From the NCBI RefSeq assembly GCF_902150065.1, contig NC_044003.1:24211487-24275486 (forward strand): a stretch of 64,000 nt of DNA. The letters run 5' to 3'. Shown piece after piece: positions 1-17,372 of the stretch. Position numbers and translations under genes: made by a program. This DNA is from Myripristis murdjan. Its lineage: Eukaryota > Chordata > Actinopteri > Holocentriformes > Holocentridae. Under the pieces are notes generated by a model. The model ran no database searches. It was given only the letters and a program-made list of their open reading frames with translations, and had not been told where the DNA came from. Each line of letters starts with the position of its first letter. Positions within the stretch are counted from its first letter, which is position 1.

Positions 1-5023
<5,023 letters not shown>

Positions 5024-5712
5024 GAACCCATCCACCAGCCTCCAGCCACACACTTAGAAGAAAAAAGCATCTTAGCAACACACGTGGAACCTTGTTTGAT
5101 GACGGAAAGAGAAGCTTGAGACTTTGTGATTTAAAAAGTAAAAAAGAGAGATTAAAAGACTTGAAAAATTGTGAAAATCAACCAGTTTTCTTCCCTCCCC
5201 CTGTTCTGCTGTTGTATTGGCTGAGGAACATGGTGACTCTTCCCCAAAGGCCCACCCCTGCCACCACAGTCCTTCTCTTCCTCCAGTGGCACTCAGGTGC
5301 CAGAAGATGGAACTCATGGGCAAACATCACAGACTATTTTTACCACAGAGTGAAGAGAGAAACCGCAATCTGTCATTTTTTTTAAACTTTAAATTAATTT
5401 TGCTGCATAGCTTTTATTTTCTTTTTCTCCAAGTGTGCATATTGTACACCTAACTTGGGCTATGTTTACTAAAATTGTGATTTTTTTTTTCTCTCCCTGC
5501 ATTATGAGATCTATACCTATGAAATGAAAGGCCTCAGGCCTCGTGTGACCTGTTTCACATGTATGAGAAGTAAAAAATCTGTTTGTTTGCATTTCCATAC
5601 CTTGTTCGGTTGTATTTTTCTCTAACCACAGAATAACCTTGTATACTTGTATTGTACGGCTGTATTGAAATTATGTAGACATAGATAGAGGCGTGATTTA
5701 AAGTGTTAACCA

Positions 5713-5940
5713 ATTAAACTTTTAGTCATGAGTTTCTTTATCTTTTCTATGGACTGTCTTTACACAGAAAAATGAGTAATATACACTTACTCAGAGCCTG
5801 TCTCAGTTCAAGTATCTGAAACGTACATCAAATTGACTGCGAGACCATCACTTTCTTTGTTAGAATGTAATGTACAGACATCAACCATTAACTTCCTTTG
5901 TTGATATTTACACCCATGTATCTCAATTGCCCACAATAAA
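5713..5940 (+). terminator. yy1 poly(A) signals
   Basis: ATTAAA lies at 5713-5718, about 690 bases after the yy1 stop codon, and AATAAA lies at 5935-5940. Both are on the plus strand downstream of yy1 with no other gene between, so either could define the 3' end. The 5024-5940 stretch is best read as the yy1 3' UTR. Confidence 0.6.
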
Positions 5941-6214
5941 ATGGGTCATTCCAACCCTGTTGAAATAGCCAAATGCTTTGACCGAGTGCATCCTTTTTTT
6001 TATTGACTACTTGTTGCTCTTCAATTTAGACGTAATTTGTATCTCATATAGACATTAGTGCTAATGCCCAGACTGCAGCAGCCATTTGTTGGACAGACAT
6101 AATAGTACTCAAGCTGTGCTAGTGGTTATCACATCCAAACATAAGTGCCAATTCCTATGTTTTTGCAATATCCTATGTGCTGTTCCTCATATATGCATAT
6201 ATTAGTGAAAAGAA

Positions 6215-6525
6215 ATCATGCTGTAATTGTTTCATCTGATGTTACAAGTGTGATTGTGATCTGCATTATAATGTTAATTTTCAATGAAAACAGTACTATA
6301 GGATGTATTATCATTATCATTATCATTTCATTTATGTATTTTTTGCTGGGGGCCTGTACCAAACATGTTTTCTTGCATCTGGGGAATGCAGTAGGCCAGG
6401 GCATCTTTGCATCACCACAATTATTTCACATATTTAACTTTATCAAAAAATAGCTCCTGCAGGTTTGGATATTGCACCCAGTCATATAGCAGTTTCAATA
6501 TTTCCATTAACTTTTCAGCCTCAGC
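6215..6525. repeat. Decayed non-autonomous repeat, copy B
   Basis: Diverged direct copy of the element at about 4257-4610. Shared words include GCTGGGGGCCTGTACCAAAC, TTTCTTGCATCTGG, TTTATCAAAAAATAGCTCC and AGCAGTTTCAATA in the same order. It also contains TGATCTGCATTATAATG, which recurs near 34655. There is no open frame of note. Confidence 0.5.
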
Positions 6526-7289
6526 TTACATTTGAGTATTTTTAGGGGAGTAAAAGGTCAAAATGTACCATACCCCTCTGATTAGAGAGCCTAAATGTCA
6601 TTCATATTTGACTTGCACCCTGTCGTAGAGCTGTGGTAGATCGGTGGGATTTCCTTCTTTCACAGGTCTCTGCTTGCAAATTGGCGTTTACATTTGAATT
6701 CACTGTTCTGCTCAGGCAGCAGGATTACCACACTGTCTTATTTCAGCGTCCTGCCAAGATCCTGCAGGAAGCCTTTTGGCCTGATCCCTGTCGTCCTGCT
6801 GCACGGCGCTTTACCAGCTTTGACTGCCACCTGTTGGCCACATGTGGTAACGACCTCAACCCGTGACGGCGCTGTCCAAGGTGCTGAACCCTGCGGCTCC
6901 ATTAAATACCAGACAAATTCTGATTACAACGGCACGATCAAGCCTATTCCTGTAGTAAATGACGCTGTGTGAGGAGTTTCCTCATGTGTGAGCACAACAG
7001 CAGCTCATTATCCGCATTAGTTTTGCTTTTGGAAACTCCTCACTGCACGCAGGCGCCCAAGCGCTCTGAGACTGAGACAAAATAAAGCAACGAGGGAGAT
7101 GAGTTTGCTTTGTGCTCAAGAGGTGCACGGATTCAGCTCAGGCGCATGGTCGATGTCTTCTGTCTTTTTAGACACCAAAGAAGAAATGTGAGCACCGCTG
7201 ACTCGCTGCTTTAAATTCAGGACCTGATGCACTTCCCTCTACCTGAGACCATAACAGTCTGAGTGGTGTTTACAGCCCACCCTCTGCGT

Positions 7290-7313
7290 GTACGTGCGTG
7301 CGTGCGTGCGTGC

Positions 7314-7373
<60 letters not shown>
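7290..7373. repeat. Compound microsatellite (TGCG)n-(TG)n-(GA)n
   Basis: GTGCGTGCGTGC repeats run into about 20 bases of TG and then about 38 bases of GA. Open frames of repeated Ser-Leu, Thr-His or Arg-Glu across it are artefacts of the repeat. Confidence 0.95.
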
Positions 7374-7376
<3 letters not shown>

Positions 7377-7779
7377 TCTGGTGTCTGTGTCCGCGTGCGT
7401 GCGTTTAAAGTCTGATTGGGGCGTGATTCCACTTGGGGGTCCCCTGCTTTCTTTCAGTCTGTCTTTCTTTTTTTTTTTCCTAAGGCAGCATTTATTCATG
7501 CGAGTGGTTGTTTTGATTGACAAAGGCAGGGGAGAGTAAATGCGCTACTTGTTATGCAGCTGAAGTCTGTCAAGCCTCCAACACCTGCTCTCTCTAAGAT
7601 GCTTATTTCATTATGGCTTCTCTCTATCCCAGGAGCCAAGGCATTTGTTTCTCATCCTGTGCTGCGCGTTTAACCTTGATGTTACTCCCTCTCTCTCAGC
7701 TTTGGCCAAGTCTTAGGCTATTTGCAGCGGAGTGTGATCTCCACCACAATCTCTACGCCTGGATTTTCTTTCATCGGGT

Positions 7780-7820
7780 TTCTCTCTCTCTCTCTCTCTC
7801 TCTCTCCCTCTCCCTCTCTC
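7780..7820. repeat. (TC)n microsatellite
   Basis: About 40 bases of TCTC with two CCCTC interruptions. Confidence 0.95.
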
Positions 7821-8520
7821 TGGCAGCAGGCAAACAAAGGTTTATCACACTGAACTAAACCAAGCAGCCAAGCAGTAGGATAGCCTGCTGCCGCCGAGCT
7901 AAACCCTTCATCCGTGAATGTAGACTAAATCAGGAAATCCTACGGATCGACCTGATCGGCCCTGTGTGGTTTAGTATTTATTTTACATTTCTTAATAAGA
8001 ATCTTGCAGGACCTTCTCCCTCATGCGCTTCATGGGACCCTGTGCACCGCTGCCACTGATTTTCACATAGTCAGAAATTGTGATACAGGTAAATAAAAAC
8101 AACCACCTCCAGTCATGAGGCACAGATATGAGCACAACCCAGTTACAAGCTATGTTCGACATGAGTTTTTCCCTCAAAGCCAATATCTTCATATAACTTA
8201 AATTATAACTTAGGCGATGAAGATTTATTTCAAACGAAACAGGTAAACAAAGAGCTGTGCAAACTGGGTTTCAGTCGTGTTTGCCTTGGAAAACATCACT
8301 GGTTACGTAGTGAAAGTCAATCAGAAACAATATTATGCTCAACCCATTCCCATAGCCAGCAAGGCGCGGAGCATTGTTTCTGTGTATTTTTCTTCAATCT
8401 GCAGGTCACATCTCTGAACTTACATCTGTTGTAGACACGTTTAAATCTTTTTAAGTGCTTTTTTTCGGTGGGCACAGCTAGAGATGCTATTTCCATGCAG
8501 AAAATATGTTGCCAAGGTAA

Positions 8521-8524
<4 letters not shown>

Positions 8525-8582
<58 letters not shown>
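8525..8582. repeat. (GA)n microsatellite
   Basis: An almost perfect AGAG tract of about 58 bases. It is complementary to the (TC)n tract about 280 bases downstream. Confidence 0.95.
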
Positions 8583-8583
<1 letters not shown>

Positions 8584-8861
8584 CTGAGATACCCCCTGAA
8601 TACCAGGACTGCCGCTGCAGACGCAGAGCACAACACTCCGCCCTGTCAGCATCAGCAGAGCAGATTTCCAACCCGTGTAAAACACTCATTACACAACTGA
8701 AAGCTGTCTCTGAATGTCTTAAATGTCGAGGCAGGTTATATTTTTTTTCGGGAGAAGTGTCACACCGCGGATTAATATAGGCTATACAATTCAGGTCTCT
8801 CTTTTTTTTCCCTCTCTCTTTCTGTTTATGCCTTCTCCCTGGCACTCTCTCCCTATATAGC

Positions 8862-8864
<3 letters not shown>

Positions 8865-8895
<31 letters not shown>

Positions 8896-8917
8896 CTCTC
8901 TCTCGCTCTCTCTCTGT
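8865..8917. repeat. (TC)n microsatellite
   Basis: About 53 bases of TCTC with two CGC interruptions, an inverted counterpart of the (GA)n tract at 8525-8582. Confidence 0.95.
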
Positions 8918-10739
8918 CATCAGCCGCCACGTGTCTATCACAAATCGACCTTTATTTGATTAATGCCTCGTTTCAGGACGCTCATCACGTCTCTTCTCCG
9001 CTCCGCTCCCCTCCACCCGGTCACTGAAGGTGCGCTCTCTTCAAAAGAGCAGCAGCTATTGCATCTACATTTCAAATCAGTGTCTGTGTAAAGCTGCACG
9101 GAGATGTGCTCGGCCTCCACGCTGGTTCCTATGTAGCAAACGTGGTCACAGTTAAAGATCAAAAGATTTTTAAAGCTTTGTTTATAAGGAGCTACCTGAC
9201 ATTCTCAATTTTCCCCACAGTGTGCACTGTCCCGTCAACCGTAATGCATGACAAATGATCAAACAATCGCTATGAGGCTATTGCAATCATTATTCTGCCT
9301 ATATCCCCATGTGCTTGAACTTGTATGCTTTATATGCTCAATTAGTGTGAAACTCACGTTAAATGTGACATCATGGTTGGATGTCTAACTTAACAGACCT
9401 ACTTATTACAATAACCACGACAAATAAGATAGATTAACAGGCAGAGGCACAGTCACGCTACAAAAAACATCCATCTTGGTGTGACAGGGTCAGAAGTGGA
9501 TGTGCATTTGCATGTTTTCATCTGAATGCTGTGTTGTTTTTGTGTTGACATGTCTACCTATGCCCTTTAATTTTTTAACACTTGTTTTATTAGCTTTAAT
9601 GTATTGTATTTGATGTGTGTTGTAAAACATTGTGCACGGTTAAACTGAACTGTGCAATGACCCTTGGAGAGCCACACCTCCAGCCACAGACACTAATCGC
9701 AGGATGAGCGGCAGGTGTGGCGGTGCCGCACACAATTGGGTAAAATGCTTTTTATACAGACGGAGCTGGGGCAAAGGGTTACGTGCAGGTCGCAGCCGGC
9801 AGACCGTGCGAGGAAGCAGCCCAGCGAGACAGCGCGCAGCCGTGCGGTTTCCCTGACAGCCACCAGCCACGAGCCAAGCGACCAAGGAGTTGCCGTGGGA
9901 CGTGCAGCTGCCAGTGTCCGCCAATGAAGTTTCACTCGGGCCTGGGTCGCCAGTCGGTCATCCGCCGCTCAGGCACACCGTGAGCAGCCTCTGGCATATC
10001 TGGTGGCGGACACAGGGAGGCAGACAGGGAGGGGTCGTGGCTGGAGGCAGTGGTAGGAGTGGGGAACACATTACTGGCCCTGGTGTCTCTGCTCTTTTGA
10101 GACGCGTTCCTGCATTTTATTTCATATTCAGTGTTAAAATCTTGTCTTTCTTAAAAAAAGTAAAAAACAAAAAAATCTGCTAACCCCATTTGTTTCAATG
10201 CAAATGAACTTATATTCAGAATTTTCTCTAGTCAAGTGTAATTTTCTTGATATTAGTTGGCTGATGGTTGGCTGTCATAGCCAAGGGTGTTGTAGTGGGG
10301 ACAAGCTCCTGCTACCATTACAAGTCCAACTCCCGGCCTACTCGTGTGGTTTAGTTACTAAGCCCAGAGGAATCGTTTAAGATAGGAGAAGGGGTGAAGG
10401 AGGATCACTGGCACCTAAAAACCAATTCTTCATCTAGGGAAGGGAAACTCAGATTTCAAAACTCCACTGCCTTGTGGCTATACCCATTCATGGGAAAATT
10501 TTCAGGAGTAAACCCTGAGGGAAAAATCCAGAGCCTGGGTTCTGAAGGCAGGTTAGTCATTGCCCTCCACTTCATTCTGGCAGCTTGTGCAACAGCACTA
10601 GTGGATTGGATTCATCAGTGACTTGGAGAGGGGGGATGTGCTGCATTGGCAACAGCCTGTCCTCCATATCACATTGTCCAGGCTAGGACCACAGCCAACC
10701 CAACCCTCTCCACTCACATACCACAACACTGACCCTGGA

Positions 10740-12245
10740 GAGCAAACTCCAGCTTCACCAGACACAACACAGGACACAACACACAGACAGTGGACTGCTT
10801 GAGTTCTGTGACTATTACCATCTACACATCATCAACTCATATTTCCAGTCCAAGCCCCAGCACATGGTTTCCTGGAGGCATCCACACTTTAAGCACTGGC
10901 ACTAGCTGGATCTGATCCTTGTCAGGCAGTCTTCCCTTAGGGACAAATTTCTCACCTGCTCTTACCACTGCACAGACTGCAACACAGACCACTCTTTGGT
11001 GTGCTGCAGGACAAGGCTATCGCCAAAGAAATTTCACAGCAACAGGGAAACCTTTGCATCAACACCAGTAAGATGTCAGACTTGCTCACAGCAACAGGGA
11101 AACCTTTGCATCAACACCATTAAGACGTCAGACTTTGTGGAGCAGTTTGCAGTGCCTGGGGAGAGTGCCACCAAAACGTGGGACTGTGAGTCCAAGTCGA
11201 GTGACATGACTCCTGTCATGGAAGCCAAGCACATTGCCATTGCACAGTTCAAGTCGTCACTGAACAAGAAGAAACTGCAGATTCTCAGGGCTGCCAGGAG
11301 CAAGACTGTGCAGGCTGCCAGGTTCTGTGCCAACAAGTACTGGACACAGCTCAGCGAAGACATCCAGACACCATATCAGGCAACATTAGGGGGGTGTACT
11401 ATGGCATCAAGAAAGCATTTGGACCAGCCCAAAGCAAGACAGCTCCCTTTAAATTGCCCACTAGAGAGGCAACTGCAGACAAGGGCAAGCAGATGAAGAG
11501 ATGGGTGGAACACAATTCTGAGCTCTATTTCAGACAGAACATGCCCCCCTCAACCCTTGACGCCACTGATTGCCAAAATATGGGAGAACTAGACGCAGAC
11601 CTAACCCCAGAAGAGCTCAGCAAGGCCATAGACAGCTTGGCCACAGGAAAGGCACCATGCAGTAATGGAATCTCCACAGACCTAATCAAGCACTGCAACA
11701 CCACCCTACTGCTTCTTCTGCATGAGGTCCTGTGTCAGTGCTGGCAAGAAGGAGTGATACCACAGGACCTGAGAGATGGCAAGATTATTACTCTCTACAA
11801 GAACAAAGGTGAGAGAAGCAACTATAACAACTACAGAGGTATATCCCTCCTCAGTATAGTCAGCAAATCTATACTGGTGAGTCTTGACTCACCTGCAGAA
11901 GCTGGCAGAATGCTCCCTTGTTATAATGCAGCTTCTGAGCTGAAAGGTTAACTGTAGACATAATCTTCTCTGAGGTTCTGACCCACACCAGCACACTCTG
12001 CTCAGACAGTGCAGGCTATGCTACCTGGGCCATAACTGTTGTAGGATCCCCAAAGATCTCTGTTACAAAGAATTGGCAACTGGAAGGGGAAAAACTGGCT
12101 CCCCCATCTACACTAAAAAGAAAAAGTTCTGCTACAGTGCAGAGACCTGAAACCACATACAGAGTCAACCTCTGCGATAGAGACTGTCACTCTTGCATAG
12201 GACTTCTCAGTCACAAGAAACGCTGTCCCAGAGGAGCAGATCTGT
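10740..12245 (+). mobile_element. Decayed non-LTR retrotransposon (LINE), endonuclease and RT remnants
   Basis: From about 10797 one frame reads LEFCDYYHLHIINSYF, then HMVSWRHPHFKHWH and LDLILVRQSSLRDKF, ending CNTDHSLVC. This is the C-terminal half of an APE-type endonuclease (SWRHP, LD..LV and the final DHSLV). The RT part lies at about 11390-11880, with APCSNGISTDLIKHC, CWQEGVIPQDLRDGKI, ITLYKNKGERSNYNNYRGIS and LLSIVSK. Further on, near 11940, AERLTVDIIFS continues the RT. Most of the palm and thumb is missing, and the C-terminal words RIPKDLCYKELATGRGKTG and CDRDCHSCIGLLSHKKRC follow near 12050-12225. Stops and frame changes show it is dead. The end motif resembles I/Nimb-type fish LINEs, a tentative placement. 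The 5' limit may lie further left, at about 10.25 kb or before. Confidence 0.85.
11035..11138 (+). repeat. 52-base tandem duplication inside the LINE remnant
   Basis: CACAGCAACAGGGAAACCTT, then TGCATCAACACCA and GTCAGACTT, occurs twice, starting at 11035 and 11087 with few mismatches. It falls between the endonuclease and RT remnants and probably arose after insertion. Confidence 0.8.
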
Positions 12246-12249
12246 GTTG

Positions 12250-12560
12250 TAGTTTTGCATAGCCAGACCTATCTCCACAATTTGTTTTAATGCTGTGACA
12301 GCGCTGGAGAAAGGTCTGACCCCATTATCCTTCTAGTATAGGGGGAACACGCTCTGGCTTGTTTGTAAGTCTTTAAAGGAGCCACAATTGTCTTGGGCAG
12401 AGCTAAGCCCAGGATGCAGTGACATGCCCTTGCAAAACAGTGTCGGGGGCTAGGAGAGGGGGACTATTTCCGTTGGAAAATAGTCGGCCAATGGCAGGCT
12501 TATACCCACAGGCTACATTCTGTGAGTCAGACTATGTAGGATGTGACAGCCGTGGTCGAC
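12250..12560. repeat. Probable non-autonomous DNA transposon remnant
   Basis: It starts GCATAGCCAGACCTATCTCC and soon shows the partly inverted words GGAGAAAGGTCTGACC. It then carries the internal words CCACAATTGTCTTGGGCAGA, GCTAAGCCCAGGATG and GCAAAACAGTGTCGGG. This arrangement is familiar from an abundant fish non-autonomous element. The exact superfamily and right end are not certain. It abuts the LINE end. Confidence 0.45.
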
Positions 12561-15500
12561 CCTGAGCGACTGAGACCTCAATTAATACTTGTTCTGAGAA
12601 AAATTCCTGAAACAAGTGGAAATACATTGAAAATGAGTGGGATTATCTCATCCCACTGGTGGATTTTTTTTCACTTATTTTAAGATACACAGTGTGAGAT
12701 GTGAGAATGATTACTTGTTAACTTGTTGTTTTTTGCAGTGAAATTCACAATCTTTGTGGGCTAAAGCAAAAATGATTCAACTATGTGAGGGTGAGCAAGG
12801 CCCACTGACATGGAGGCATATACATTAACGTAATAGTTCAGAACCACTAGATGTCTCTGAGATGACTGAGCAAAGCCATGTGGTCCACAACCTCCCAGCA
12901 GCCTCCCATCATTCATTAACAGAAGCCTGTAGCGACGAAGATTTAGCATAAGCACTTTTAGAAAGCCACTGAATGGTACTTTTAAAGAGGCGTAACCATC
13001 CCTCCTTCACCAGCAGTTGATAGATAGTTAGAGCTGACTGGCAGATCTGCTTGGTAGCTGCACTGTTCTCTTAGTGATCTCCAATGCTGACAATCAGTGA
13101 GAGATCCATCATTGGGGACCTCAGCGGAGAGACAGAGAGCGAATCACCTCCATAAGTGATAGCAGCTATCAAGCAAATGGGCAGAAAATGGTTCCTAATG
13201 GTGCCTGGTATGTCTGGTGTAAACTGCAGCCAGCGTCTTTGTCGTCCATCACCCTGGAGCATATGTAACTGAGAGAGGGGAGGCGGCAGGAGAGGCAAGG
13301 AAGAGGAGGAAGCATCTGTTCATTCAGCGTGGGAACCCCTCGGGGGGCAGCAAGATAATCTGGGTTCACGTCAAACCAAATCAGGTGTCTGTGCCATGGG
13401 ATGTTGCTGTGTCACTTAATAAGTCTGTGTGTCAAACAGAGGAAGTCACTCTGTCAGCACCCCTGGTGTGTGACCTCCGTTCAGCCGGCTCCACGCTCTA
13501 ATGGGAATTCAAAAAAGCTCACTCATTTTCTCTCCCGGCTTGATCAAAATCCCACTGGTAATTGAAGTATCGTTGACTCAAAAGCAGAGATCATAAAAAA
13601 TGAATGATTCCATTCTCCAAACCCTTGAGCTCGCAAAGTCACGGAACACAACAGGTCAAGAGGAAACTAAAACAGCTCCGCAGATGTGCAATTAACATAA
13701 TAACAGCACACGCGGCAGCATTAGTTATCAACTTTAGTCATGAGCTTGACTAGACAGTAACAGTTGGTGCTGCGTAAACAGTGAAGTCTTTAGTTTTGAT
13801 TTGACCATTTCAATTACCTCTCCCTTGCCCAGACTGCTGTTTTCCCAGAAAAAGTAATCACATTCAGTATTAATGAGCCATGTTCATCCTGGACCCATTT
13901 ACTCTTCTCAATAATGCATACTCTTTGGAATTGCCTGTACATATTTTACACTGCACCATCTCCCCCTCTGTGCACTCCTCAAGAGGGATATCACTCGTGT
14001 TTCGGTCACATCCGCTATCTGGCCCCAGGCTCTTTCTACACATACTCTTGAGGATATCGCTTGGCAGCAAAACAATGTCTCATGTGTAACTTCAACTGAA
14101 GCTGCCTGCTGCGTGGAGATAATGAAATGCTGAATTGCTGCATGCAGGGTGAAGGGTGCTAACACACTTGTTGCGGCACCTCAGTCTTCTTCAATTAAAC
14201 ATTCCTATTACTCCTCTCTAACTGTGATTCTAATAGGCTCTCCGGTTTGTTGAAATAGGCTCAACGATCTCTTTAAACAAGACAATTGACCACAAATTGG
14301 ACACATCAATGCCCCAATGTGATTTTCACCGCATCATGATTGTCATTAAAAGGAAGCAATTGTGGCATCGGTGACCATGTTGGTTTAAGTGCTCCATAAA
14401 GAGACTTGTCCTGTCAGAACAGACTGAAACTCACACAAAGGAATGAAAAGTCCATTACCAGTGACAGCAGAAAATGAATTTAATTGGCGGAACGCTCAGG
14501 CTCCTGAGAATGGAAAAAAGCTAATCAAATTGCTGCTGATGATCGCTCTGGCCCAGTGGTAGTTGAGTAGAATATCAAATCAGTCCTTGACTCGACGGTG
14601 ATTGGCTGGCCTAGCTGTGGAGGGCTGGTCAGACTCAGAAGCACAAAAACTGTAGGCGAGTCCTCAAATGGGGCAGTGGATACGGGTCAGGAGTTTGGAT
14701 TTTAGTGGAGGATGTTCAGGTGTGAGACAAACGTTTTGTAGTTGAGTGAAATGAATCAGCCTGATCCAAGATAGTCAACTGGATAGGGGCAGAGGGTGGT
14801 GGGAGGTAGGTTGCAGGAGTCAGATGATGTGGGTGTTGAGGTTTGGTGAGGTGGGAGGCCAGGAGGAAGTCCAGAGAAGGGTCAGAAATGGTACGATGGG
14901 CGTTCTGCAGAAAGGGCAGGTCCATGCAGTGTTGAGAGGTGAGCGTGTGCTTCTGATTTTGCCGCGGGGCACACATTGCTTTGCTCATCGCCAGACCTCA
15001 AGCCGAGGTCCATCACCACCCCCCCCACCTCAACCCTCACCACCTCCCTCCTCACCCCTTTGTAGAGGTGCACTGAATGCTGAAGAGCCAGAGGCTGCAT
15101 GGCTGGCTTACAAAGAATGCTCTCTTTTCCGTGTCTTGCACTCCCTTTCTGTTTCGCTCTGTTTTTTCTTACTCTCAGCTTTTTTGTGCCCACTTTCTCT
15201 CTCTGCGTCTCTTTTCCTCCATCTCTGAACCCTCTTACTTTCTTTCCACCTCTCGCTCACTCGCCATGCCCCCCTCCTGCGCTCCCTCCCACCCTCCTTG
15301 CAATATTTGTTTCAAAACCTTCCATCTACTCCTCTCCTCTTCACCTCCTCTCTCCCCCTCGTTCACTCTCTCCTCCTCAGAAACACATCTATTATTAACA
15401 CACACCTCTGGCACTCACCAAAGACTGAACCAAGGTCCAGGCCAAGCTCCTCAGCATTTTAATCACCTGTAATGAGCAAGAAATAATAAATAAAAGGGCT

Positions 15501-17372
15501 GGAATCCAGCCTGTTTGGGTGACAGAAATTAATTAATGTGACATATTGTATGTGCAGCTCATCTTAACAATTTTCCCTGTATAACACTTCGTCTCACTGG
15601 GACCTCAACCCAATATGCTGCATCCCTTGGGGTTCTGCTGTGTGAGAGGCATACTAGTGCAAAAGTATGAAAAAATCAATCCAGCAGCATCCGACCACCA
15701 AAACGCATGGCGAATCAGGGCTCACATTCCAGGAGGTAATGCATATCATGTCAGTCCTGTGATCCGAGACATTAGTGAAACTGTAGCTTGGCTGTGCGCA
15801 GGTCCCCACTGCGGAGGCAGTGTGTTTAACCTCTCCTGCGGCAGGCTTCTGCAGTGCCTGCCATCCCCAGTGCAGAGTCTGAGGGCAGAGGCAGCACTGT
15901 CAGACGTGCGTAGATGTGCGGGCGAGAAGTGTCCCCGGTGACTAGCATGGCCTCTTTTCATCATCTGCTTCCCTCTTCCCTTTGAACAAACACAAGGGCT
16001 CAGGGCAGAGATCTGTCAGAGGTCCAGTGCTCACAGTGAGAGGGGGATTATGTTGCTTCAAGATTACTGAAACCCAAAAATCATTAGTGCTTCAGCTGGT
16101 AGAGCAGGCCAAACTGAGGGATACACCAATTGTTATGTGCTCTCTGATAGGTCTTTACTTTTTGATAGCGTAGATACAACCCAAATGTAGGCTACAGCAC
16201 AGACTGATCCGCACTCAACTGCTGATGCTATGAAGAGGGACTTGGGGAAAAGTTGGGCAGCTGGCAAATTCACAAGGCAAGCTGAAAGTGAATTAAATCT
16301 GAGAGGATGTGAAGCAAAGCTGTATCACTGCATTGCTCTTAAAAAAACATGAGCATGTCGCTTTTATCACTGTTTTATTTATACTGGTAAACATCAAACA
16401 GAAACAACAGCAAAATCAAGAGCTGACATCCTCCCATACTCGTGATTATCGTTTCTCTTACATTGACAAGTTAATTTACAATGGTTGTCATTGGTGTGAC
16501 ATGATATTGTCAGTAAGTAAAAAAAATGGAAATGAACGATGTCCTTTTCCTCTGGATTTCATCCACAAGTAATATCATCTCTTGCACCTGTCATGCTGTT
16601 GGTGTTGGTTCAATTGTCGTTCAAACCAGTCATGACAGGAATCCAATCATTATTGAGTCTTTATGTAATTATGTGATAAAAATGTATTGATTCAAACCGG
16701 AGGGCAGTATTAGGCTGAGTCAACTTGTGCCACAAATGCCGCATTGTGCTGTGTCTGGTGTGTCGTGATGAAAAGATTCGGTTCTGTCTACTACATTCTG
16801 TTCCAACACCTCTGGGATGCGCAGCACATTCGTAATCTTTCCAAACCACCGCCAAGGTAATTAAGACATGTCACCATCTGTCTGTAGCCGGAGACAAGAA
16901 TCATGTCCAAAGTCTACAGAGATTGTATCACTTTGAGTAACAGGCAACGAGAGTACGAGTATAATAACCCCAAATCCCGCCTGTTTCTCTTCCTTTCTGT
17001 GTTGTAATATGTCCAACAAGGTTACTGCATTCAAAACCACGTGAACACTTAACGGTTGTCTTGAGATATATCTCACACAACTAAACATTTTTTGTACATG
17101 AAGTTGCTTTATACATTGTTGTACCTTTCATCAAAGTTCGATCAAATGTCGCTATAAAGAAGACTTTGATAGGTTATAAGGTAGAAAACAAATGTGAAAC
17201 GCTTCCCATAACCCTGTATGCCTGCCTTGCCCCCAGATATATGAGAGAAGCTTACAGGTCCCTCAATAGAGAGCACAAAAGCTCAAAACAAGGCATAAAA
17301 TCCCTGTCTGTTCTACGATGGGCCACAAATCCAATCCAAGAAAACAAGAGAACCCAGGTCATAAACTCCAAA
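12561..17372. other. Intergenic DNA before lrfn5, with candidate conserved non-coding blocks
   Basis: No exon is recognised. Complex, repeat-poor AT-rich sequence at about 13500-14560 is full of homeodomain-like TAATTG/CAATTA words (near 13558, 13812, 14194, 14281 and 14480), as in enhancers around developmental and neuronal genes. A C/T-rich stretch at about 15000-15400 explains long but meaningless frames there. A minus-strand AATAAA (plus TTTATT at 16374-16379) lies about 1 kb beyond the lrfn5 stop and may be its poly(A) signal, making roughly 16370-17372 its 3' UTR. Confidence 0.45.

Larger units (their letters stand above)
5941..10200. other. Intergenic DNA between yy1 and the LINE remnant
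   Basis: I find no exon here. Apart from repeat copy B it holds four long purine/pyrimidine microsatellites (7.3-8.9 kb). A locally GC-rich block at about 9660-10080 (GGTGTGGCGGTGCCGC, TGGCGGACACAGGGAGG) differs from the AT-rich surroundings. It resembles the leader of a fish retroelement and may belong to the LINE remnant that follows, but I cannot prove this. Open frames in this stretch show no family resemblance. Confidence 0.5.

Noticed and set aside
7217-7523. Frames with long Ser-Leu and Thr-His runs
   Set aside because: These are translations of GA/TG microsatellites. The same applies to the frames at 8317-8941.
9640-10183. Several overlapping frames in a GC-rich block
   Set aside because: All frames stay open because the base composition is GC-rich. 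No consistent family match; more likely retroelement leader or plain intergenic DNA.
14824-15472. 131-134 codon plus-strand frames
   Set aside because: The sequence is a C/T-rich low-complexity stretch, and the Ser/Pro/Leu-rich translation has no domain.
15615-15941. 108-codon plus-strand frame with several Cys residues
   Set aside because: No recognisable family, no splice context and no neighbouring exons; chance frame.
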